46,827 nt of DNA, taken from NCBI GenBank assembly GCA_017387515.1, contig JAFOFC010000031.1, positions 1 to 46,827 on the forward strand, read 5' to 3'. How positions within the stretch are numbered: position 1 is the stretch's first letter; the number at the start of each line of letters is the position of its first letter. Both the position numbers and the translations under genes were made by a program. Origin of the DNA: Paludibacteraceae bacterium (GTDB taxonomy: Bacteria > Bacteroidota > Bacteroidia > Bacteroidales > Paludibacteraceae). The notes under the pieces were generated by a model. That model ran no database searches. It was not told the origin of the DNA and saw only the letters and a list, made by a program, of their open reading frames with translations. Of the stretch, positions 41,237-46,827 are shown piece by piece.

Positions 41237-42757
41237 ATGGATAACAAAAGAATTAAAACTGCGTTAATTTCGGTTTTTCACAAAGAAAACCTTGACAAAA
41301 TTGTATTAAAACTACATGCCGAAGGTGTTCGCATCTTGTCTACTGGTGGTACCCAAACCTTTGTTGAGTCGTTGGGAGTTCCATGCGATGCGGTAGAAGA
41401 CCTTACCTCTTACCCTTCTATTTTAGGAGGTCGTGTTAAAACCTTGCACCCCAAAGTATTTGGTGGTATTTTGTGTCGTCGCGAAAATGAAACCGACCAA
41501 GCCCAAATTGCACAATACGAAATTCCAGAAATCGACTTGGTAATTGTTGATTTGTATCCTTTCGAAAAAACCGTTGCATCGGGCGCTCCCGAACAAGACA
41601 TTATCGAAAAAATTGACATAGGTGGTATTTCGCTTATTCGTGCTGCTGCTAAAAACTTTGCCGACGTGGTAATCGTGGCATCGCAAGCGCAATATGCTCC
41701 ACTAATGGATATGCTAGAAGAAAATGGCGCTCAAAGTAGCTTAGAACAACGTAAATTCTTTGCAAAAGAAGCATTTGCTGTTTCTTCTTTATACGATTCG
41801 GCTATCTTTAACTACTTTGATGGTGGAAATAGCACCGCTTTCCGTTATGCTAAAGACGATGCTAAAACTCTTCGTTATGGCGAAAATCCTCACCAAAAAG
41901 GATTCTTCTATGGCGACTTTGACCAAATGTTTGAACAATTGCAAGGCAAAGAAATTTCTTACAACAACTTGCTAGACATTGACTCTGCCATTAACCTAAT
42001 TGCCGAATTTGACGAGGTTACCTTTGCTATCTTAAAACACAACAATGCTTGTGGTTTGGCTTCGCGTCCTACGTTGCTAGAAGCTTGGAACGATGCCTTG
42101 GCTGGCGACCCTGTATCTGCCTTTGGTGGTGTATTGGTGGCCAATGCTCCTATCGACAAAGCAACTGCCGAAGAAATCAATAAAATTTTCTTTGAAGTAA
42201 TCATCGCTCCCGATTACGACATGGATGCGCTAGAAATTTTATCGCAAAAGAAAAACCGCATCATCCTTATTCAAAAACCATTTGCACGTCCCGAAAAACA
42301 ATTCCGCTCGTTGTTAAATGGCGTGTTGGTACAAGATCGCGACAACAGTACAGAAGGTGCAGAACAAATGAAAACCGTTACCGTTACCGAACCTACTGCT
42401 GCGCAAATTGAAGATATGATTTTTGCCAACAAAATTGTAAAACACACCAAATCGAACGCTATTGTATTGGCTAAAAACAAACAATTGTGTGCTAGTGGTG
42501 TAGGTCAAACATCGCGTGTAGATGCGTTGCGTCAAGCCATCGAAAAAGCAGGAACCTTTAACTTTGATTTGAACGGTGCAGTAATGGCATCGGATGCTTT
42601 CTTCCCCTTCCCCGACTGTGTAGAAATTGCATCAAAAGCAGGTGTTAATGCTGTGGTTCAACCTGGTGGTTCTATCAAAGATAATTTATCAATCGACTAT
42701 TGTAACGAAAACGGTATTGCTATGGTAACCACCGGTATTCGTCACTTTAAACACTAA
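41237..42757 (+). CDS. purH: Bifunctional AICAR transformylase/IMP cyclohydrolase
   Basis: A 506-residue enzyme catalysing the last two steps of IMP synthesis. The N-terminal MGS-like cyclohydrolase domain starts TALISVFHKENLDKIVLKLH and has RILSTGGTQTF and GGRVKTLHPKVFGGILCRR. The transformylase domain has LRYGENPHQKGFFYGD, KHNNACGLASRPT and FPDCVEIASKAGVNAVVQPG. Full length. mreB follows after 13 nt without a terminator, so purH may head a transcript into the cell-shape genes. Confidence 0.97.
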   Translation: MDNKRIKTALISVFHKENLDKIVLKLHAEGVRILSTGGTQTFVESLGVPCDAVEDLTSYPSILGGRVKTLHPKVFGGILCRRENETDQAQIAQYEIPEIDLVIVDLYPFEKTVASGAPEQDIIEKIDIGGISLIRAAAKNFADVVIVASQAQYAPLMDMLEENGAQSSLEQRKFFAKEAFAVSSLYDSAIFNYFDGGNSTAFRYAKDDAKTLRYGENPHQKGFFYGDFDQMFEQLQGKEISYNNLLDIDSAINLIAEFDEVTFAILKHNNACGLASRPTLLEAWNDALAGDPVSAFGGVLVANAPIDKATAEEINKIFFEVIIAPDYDMDALEILSQKKNRIILIQKPFARPEKQFRSLLNGVLVQDRDNSTEGAEQMKTVTVTEPTAAQIEDMIFANKIVKHTKSNAIVLAKNKQLCASGVGQTSRVDALRQAIEKAGTFNFDLNGAVMASDAFFPFPDCVEIASKAGVNAVVQPGGSIKDNLSIDYCNENGIAMVTTGIRHFKH

Positions 42758-42770
42758 AAAATAAAATATA

Positions 42771-43793
42771 ATGGGTTTATTTTCATTCACACAAGAGTTG
42801 GCCATCGACTTGGGTACAGCCAACACCATTATTATACAAAACGATAAAATTGTATTAGACGAGCCCTCTATTGTGGCGTTAGATACATCGGGCAATTTAA
42901 AAGCCGTGGGTTACCAAGCTAGCTTGATGCATGGTAAGTCGCACGCTAATATTCGTACCGTTCGTCCTTTGCGCGATGGTGTGATTGCCGACTTCGATGC
43001 CGCAGAGATGATGATTCGTGGCATGATTAAAAAAATCTCGTCGCGTAGTAGCATTTTTGCTCCATCGTTGCGCATGGTAGTTTGTATTCCTTCGGGTAGT
43101 ACCGAGGTAGAGATTCGTGCGGTGCGCGACTCTTCTGAACACGCAGGCGGCCGTGATGTGTACATGATTTTTGAACCTATGGCAGCAGCTATGGGTATTG
43201 GCTTGGACGTAGAAGCGCCTGTTGGCCACATGATTGTAGACATAGGTGGTGGTACCACAGAAATTGCTGTAATTTCGTTGGGTGGTTTGGTTTGTAACCG
43301 TTCTATTCGTATTGCAGGCGACGACTTTACCAGCGATATTCGCGAATACATGGGCCGTATGCACAACATCAAAGTTGACGATCCTACTGCCGAAGCCATT
43401 AAAATTAACGTAGGTTCTGCTTTAACCGAGTTGCCAGACGATCAAATTCCAGAAGATTACTTGGTAGTAGGTCCTAACCGTATGACCTCATTGCCACTTT
43501 CTATTCCAATTTCGTACCAAGAGGTGGCTCACTGTTTGGATAAATCAATTTCTAAAATAGAGGCGGCTATTCTTTCTGCTTTAGAAGCTACTCCTCCAGA
43601 ATTGTATGCCGATATTGTACGCAATGGTATTCACTTAACCGGTGGTGGTGCGTTGCTTCGTGGTTTGAGCCAACGTTTCTCAGAAAAAATGAACATTCCA
43701 TTCATTGTGGCCGAAGACCCATTGCACGCTGTAGCTCGCGGCACTGGTTTAGCTTTGAAGAACATCGACAAATATTCTTTCTTGATGCGTTAA
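42771..43793 (+). CDS. mreB: Rod shape-determining protein MreB
   Basis: A 340-residue bacterial actin that guides the elongation machinery beneath the inner membrane. The amphipathic N-terminus MGLFSFTQELAIDLGTANT includes phosphate 1; phosphate 2 is VDIGGGTTEIAV, and the adenosine motif is HLTGGGALLRGLSQRF. Length is normal. It is followed 22 nt later by mreC, in the conserved order mreB-mreC-mreD-mrdA. Confidence 0.98.
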   Translation: MGLFSFTQELAIDLGTANTIIIQNDKIVLDEPSIVALDTSGNLKAVGYQASLMHGKSHANIRTVRPLRDGVIADFDAAEMMIRGMIKKISSRSSIFAPSLRMVVCIPSGSTEVEIRAVRDSSEHAGGRDVYMIFEPMAAAMGIGLDVEAPVGHMIVDIGGGTTEIAVISLGGLVCNRSIRIAGDDFTSDIREYMGRMHNIKVDDPTAEAIKINVGSALTELPDDQIPEDYLVVGPNRMTSLPLSIPISYQEVAHCLDKSISKIEAAILSALEATPPELYADIVRNGIHLTGGGALLRGLSQRFSEKMNIPFIVAEDPLHAVARGTGLALKNIDKYSFLMR

Positions 43794-43815
43794 TGTTTAG
43801 CATAGCAAAAGACGC

Positions 43816-44649
43816 ATGGAGAACTTGTTGCAGTTTATAAAAAGATTTAGTTTATTGCTACTGTTTCTAGCTTTAGAGACGGTAGCAATAATCATGTTGG
43901 TACAGTTTAATAGCTATCAACGGTCTGTTTTATTTAGTTCTGCTAATTGGGTGTCTGGGGGATTTTATCAGGTGGTAGATGCCGTAGGGGGGTATTTTAA
44001 CCTGCGCGAGGTAAACCAGTCGTTATCGGCAGAAAATGCTGCCTTAAAAAACGAAATTGAACGACTAAAAGCACAACAACCTGCTTTGGTGTCCTCTACC
44101 GATTCTATGCTTATTACTACGGCCGATACGGCTTATTGGCAACCTTATACTTACGTTGCTGCGCATGTTATTCAACACTCTATTAACAAGGCGCAAAACT
44201 ACATTACTCTTAACAAAGGAACAGACGATGGTATCTTGCCCGATATGGGGGTAGTATCGCCCGATGGGGTAGTGGGTATTGTTAAATCGGCATCGCGTCA
44301 TTATGCCATGGTAATTCCCATTATTAATGTGCAATCGCGCATAAGTTGTAGGTTAGATTCTACGCAAAATTTTGGGTCGTTGGTATGGGATGCCTCCGAT
44401 TACCGCACGGCTATATTGCAAGAAGTACCTGGTCATGCCACCGTTAAGATAGGCGAAACCGTTAGTACCAGTGGTTTCTCTGCTATTTTCCCCAGTAACA
44501 TTCCTGTAGGAAAAGTGGCAGACGTTACGTTGATAGAAGAAAGCCAGTTTTTGCAAATTAAGGTAGATTTATCGGTAGATTTTGGCAAACTAGCAGAAGT
44601 AAACGTTATTCAATTTGCAGGAAACACAGAATTTAAAGCTTTACAATAA
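43816..44649 (+). CDS. mreC: Cell shape-determining protein MreC
   Basis: A 277-residue bitopic protein. One membrane helix (about 10-30, FSLLLLFLALETVAIIMLV), a coiled coil (about 60-85, LREVNQSLSAENAALKNEIE) and a periplasmic beta-barrel domain (NYITLNKGTDDGILPDMGVV, SPDGVVGIVKSASRHYA). It links MreB filaments to PBP2. Its stop directly precedes the mreD start. Confidence 0.95.
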   Translation: MENLLQFIKRFSLLLLFLALETVAIIMLVQFNSYQRSVLFSSANWVSGGFYQVVDAVGGYFNLREVNQSLSAENAALKNEIERLKAQQPALVSSTDSMLITTADTAYWQPYTYVAAHVIQHSINKAQNYITLNKGTDDGILPDMGVVSPDGVVGIVKSASRHYAMVIPIINVQSRISCRLDSTQNFGSLVWDASDYRTAILQEVPGHATVKIGETVSTSGFSAIFPSNIPVGKVADVTLIEESQFLQIKVDLSVDFGKLAEVNVIQFAGNTEFKALQ

Positions 44650-45147
44650 ATGCCATCCGTTTTACCTTATATATTGCGTTTTGTTGCAGTGCTGTTGCTG
44701 CAAGTGCTGCTGTTTAATAACCTAGACTTTATGGGTTATCTTAGTCCGTATATCTACCTTATTTTCTTTTTACGATTGCCCGTATCGTTTAAAACATCGT
44801 ATAGCATGTTGTTGGGCTTTTTAATGGGCTTGTTGGTAGATATTTTTGCCAATACCATGGGTGTACATACCTTTGCATGTGTGCTAGTATGTTTTGTGCG
44901 CAATGGTTGGATAGGTATGTTGTTTTCTACCTTAAATGCACAACAAGACGAGGTTTCTGCCGTGCGGGTAGGTTGGCTAGATTATTTTAAATACGTAGTC
45001 GGGTTGGTGTTGCTGCATCATACGGTTTTGTATATGCTAGAAGCCTTTACCTTTTTTGCTTTTGGCTACACGCTTTTGCGTATTGTACTCAATACGGTGT
45101 GTACCACAGGCTTTGTGCTATGTTACGAATATTTGCGCTCTAAATAA
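44650..45147 (+). CDS. mreD: Rod shape-determining protein MreD
   Basis: A 165-residue integral membrane protein with about five hydrophobic segments (ILRFVAVLLLQVLLFNNLDF, SPYIYLIFFLRLPVSF, MLLGFLMGLLVDIFANTMG). The segment GLLVDIFANTMGVHTFA is typical of MreD. It immediately follows mreC with no gap. Function as a partner of MreC in the elongasome is from family knowledge. Confidence 0.92.
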   Translation: MPSVLPYILRFVAVLLLQVLLFNNLDFMGYLSPYIYLIFFLRLPVSFKTSYSMLLGFLMGLLVDIFANTMGVHTFACVLVCFVRNGWIGMLFSTLNAQQDEVSAVRVGWLDYFKYVVGLVLLHHTVLYMLEAFTFFAFGYTLLRIVLNTVCTTGFVLCYEYLRSK

Positions 45148-45181
45148 ATTTTATTGCATCATCAGGTACCCTTTTACCATA

Positions 45182-45215
45182 CTTCGACAAGCTCAGCAAC
45201 CGGCTCAGGGACCGA
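45182..45215. repeat. TTCGACAAGCTCAG element between mreD and mrdA
   Basis: CTTCGACAAGCTCAGCAACCG followed by a partial second unit GCTCAGGGACCG fills half of the 71 nt gap, ending 4 nt before the mrdA start. Confidence 0.78.
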
Positions 45216-45218
45216 CTT

Positions 45219-46827
45219 ATGACTAATACGATGAAATACAAACGAAAACACCAAGATTCTAGGTCGCGCCAAATTGTAATGGTACTATTGGTACTATTGG
45301 TGGCGGGGTTGTTTGTGGTGCGCTTGTTTTCGTTGCAAGTATTAGACGATACGTATAAAGATAGTGCCGATAGCAATGCTTTTATGCGTAAAACCATTTA
45401 CCCCTCTAGGGGGCTAATTTACGATAGGTACGGAAAGTTAATGGTTTCCAATCAGCCTATTTACGATGTGATGTTGGTGATGCGCGAAATGACCCAATTT
45501 GATACCTTGGCTTTTTGCCAGGTAATGGGCATTACGCAAGTAGAGTTTGAAGAGCGTATAAGTAACATCAAAAATAGACGAAAAAATCCAGGGTACTCGC
45601 GCTACACCCCACAGGTATTTGCCTCGCAAATATCGTACGAAGAATACGGCCATTTACAAGAAAAGTTATTCCGTTTTCCGGGTGTTTTTGTACAACAAAG
45701 GGTAGCCAGAGAATATACCCTACCTTGTGCAGCCTTGCAAATAGGTTCGTTGGGCGAGGCTTCGCAAAAACAATTAGATGCCGATAATTACTACAAACGC
45801 GGCGACCACATGGGTCAATCGGGCATAGAACATCAGTACGAAAAACAGTTAAGAGGCACCAAAGGGGTAGAAATTTTGTTGCGCGATGCACATGGACGCA
45901 TCAAAGGAAAATACAACGACGGGGCCGATGATGTAGCGCCCATTCCGGGTAAAAACCTTACCTTGGGTATGGATATGGAATTGCAAGCCTACGGCGAAAA
46001 GTTGATGCAAGGTAAAATGGGAAGCATTGTGGCCATCGAACCTAAAACAGGCGAAATTTTGGCCATGGTATCGGCTCCTTCTTTTAATCCCGAATTACTG
46101 GTGGGTAAGGATCGTTCTAAAAATTATGCAGCCCTTAGTTCCGATAAAAACAAACCTTTGTTTAACCGCCCTGTAATGGCGCAGTATCCTCCAGGGTCTA
46201 CTTTTAAATTGGTACAAGCCCTAATTATGCAGCAAGAAGGTATTTTTTCTAGAAACACCTTGTTTCCTTGCAAAGAGGGTTATTATTATACCAAAACCAG
46301 AAAGGTGGGTTGTCACCATCACAAATCGCCCATCGATTTACCAACTTCTATAGAAACATCGTGCAATGCATATTATTGTTATGGCATGCGTCGTATGTTA
46401 GACGAACGTTTAGATAAGTACGGTTCTATCCAAGGAGCCTACAACGTGTGGCGCGATTATGTGTTTGGTATGGGCTTTGGCGACGAGTTGGGTATTGATT
46501 ACCCAGGCGAAAAGGGCGGAGTAGTGTACCGAAGCAGAACGTACGATAAAATTTATGGCAAAAAAGGATGGAAATCGTCTACCATTATTTCTATTTCTAT
46601 TGGCCAGGGCGAGATTTTGGCTACTCCATTACAAATTGCCAATTTGGCTGCTTTTATAGCCAACAGAGGCTACTTTTATACCCCTCACTTGGTAAAAGGC
46701 ATAGAGGGTGATAGCATAGATATGGCTTACCGAATACAGCATAAGGTGCCCATAAAAGATGCTTATTTTGATGTAGTTATAGAGGGTATGCAAAGGGCTG
46801 TACAAAAGGGAACGGCTAGGTTTGGGC
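45219..46827 (+). CDS. mrdA: Penicillin-binding protein 2 (transpeptidase), 3' end cut by the window
   Basis: The reading frame is open from ATG 45219 to the window end, 536 complete codons; a second ATG at 45231 is also possible. It has one membrane helix (about 19-38, VMVLLVLLVAGLFVVRLFSL), a PBP dimerisation domain (SRGLIYDRYGKLMVSN, HMGQSGIEHQYEKQLRGTKG), then the transpeptidase domain with nucleophile Ser327 (PPGSTFK) and the SxN motif SCNAYYC. The KTG motif lies beyond the edge. It cross-links peptidoglycan of the lateral wall with MreBCD. Confidence 0.95.
   Translation, partial: MTNTMKYKRKHQDSRSRQIVMVLLVLLVAGLFVVRLFSLQVLDDTYKDSADSNAFMRKTIYPSRGLIYDRYGKLMVSNQPIYDVMLVMREMTQFDTLAFCQVMGITQVEFEERISNIKNRRKNPGYSRYTPQVFASQISYEEYGHLQEKLFRFPGVFVQQRVAREYTLPCAALQIGSLGEASQKQLDADNYYKRGDHMGQSGIEHQYEKQLRGTKGVEILLRDAHGRIKGKYNDGADDVAPIPGKNLTLGMDMELQAYGEKLMQGKMGSIVAIEPKTGEILAMVSAPSFNPELLVGKDRSKNYAALSSDKNKPLFNRPVMAQYPPGSTFKLVQALIMQQEGIFSRNTLFPCKEGYYYTKTRKVGCHHHKSPIDLPTSIETSCNAYYCYGMRRMLDERLDKYGSIQGAYNVWRDYVFGMGFGDELGIDYPGEKGGVVYRSRTYDKIYGKKGWKSSTIISISIGQGEILATPLQIANLAAFIANRGYFYTPHLVKGIEGDSIDMAYRIQHKVPIKDAYFDVVIEGMQRAVQKGTARFG

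Noticed and set aside
42897-43399. Long minus-strand frames opposite mreB
   Set aside because: Shadow frames of a conserved gene with unnatural composition rich in Thr, Asn and His.

Overview
This is a chromosomal segment of a Bacteroidetes bacterium, most likely of the order Bacteroidales. The gene starts lack Shine-Dalgarno sequences, and several genes sit behind the phylum-specific promoter (TTTG, about 19-20 bp, TAnnTTTG). The proteins include a RprX/RprY-like two-component pair, a PorE-like type IX secretion (T9SS) protein, a T9SS cargo with a C-terminal sorting domain, a SpmA-SpmB fusion and a DUF4294-type protein. I cannot name the genus.

Layout. 1-954: the edge of a probable phase-variable type I restriction locus, with an HsdS fragment lacking a start on the minus strand next to a tyrosine recombinase. 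1018-4077: dusB and two glycosyltransferases. 4078-5616: an AT-rich region with an AAA_14/DUF4143-type ATPase. 5726-5807: tRNA-Leu(UAG). 5874-15357: mostly housekeeping genes on the plus strand (tig, spmAB fusion, ybeY, mnmG, apt, uvrC, dtd, deoC). The two intergenic gaps flanking apt are full of repeats and each carries a perfect parS-type palindrome. 15403-18267: a membrane-anchored sensor/transcription factor. 18358-23067: ychF (minus), a coiled-coil membrane protein, hemW, a VanZ-like gene and dprA. 23068-23665: an AT-rich 598 bp gap with clustered TTATTAACA nonamers, a candidate replication origin. 23666-33104: nadA, then mainly minus-strand cell-envelope genes (HhH/beta-barrel protein, PorV/PorQ-like barrel, lipoprotein, 1271-residue T9SS cargo, small barrel), with a DUF4294 gene on the plus strand. 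33241-41120: a CCG-H-C motif membrane protein, a THUMP methyltransferase, rprX-rprY-porE, thyA and folA. 41237-46827: purH, mreB, mreC, mreD and the start of mrdA, which is cut by the window end.

How the genes work together. Translation and tRNA upkeep is represented by dusB, tRNA-Leu, tig, ybeY, mnmG and dtd. Folate, thymidylate and purine supply comes from thyA, folA, purH and apt. Cell shape is set by mreBCD-mrdA. The envelope genes point to a T9SS-equipped surface, and porE overlaps rprY, which suggests that the RprXY system and secretion share a transcript.

Most unusual signals: (1) the HsdS fragment with its recombinase; (2) the two parS sites about 950 bp apart around apt, plus the AT-rich nonamer cluster near 23.4 kb and an apparent switch in G/C skew there, which together suggest an origin-proximal region; (3) several families of short dispersed repeats that fill intergenic gaps and in three places seem to have become part of coding sequence; (4) a 13-bp-spaced array of AAATGTTAAA upstream of rprX.
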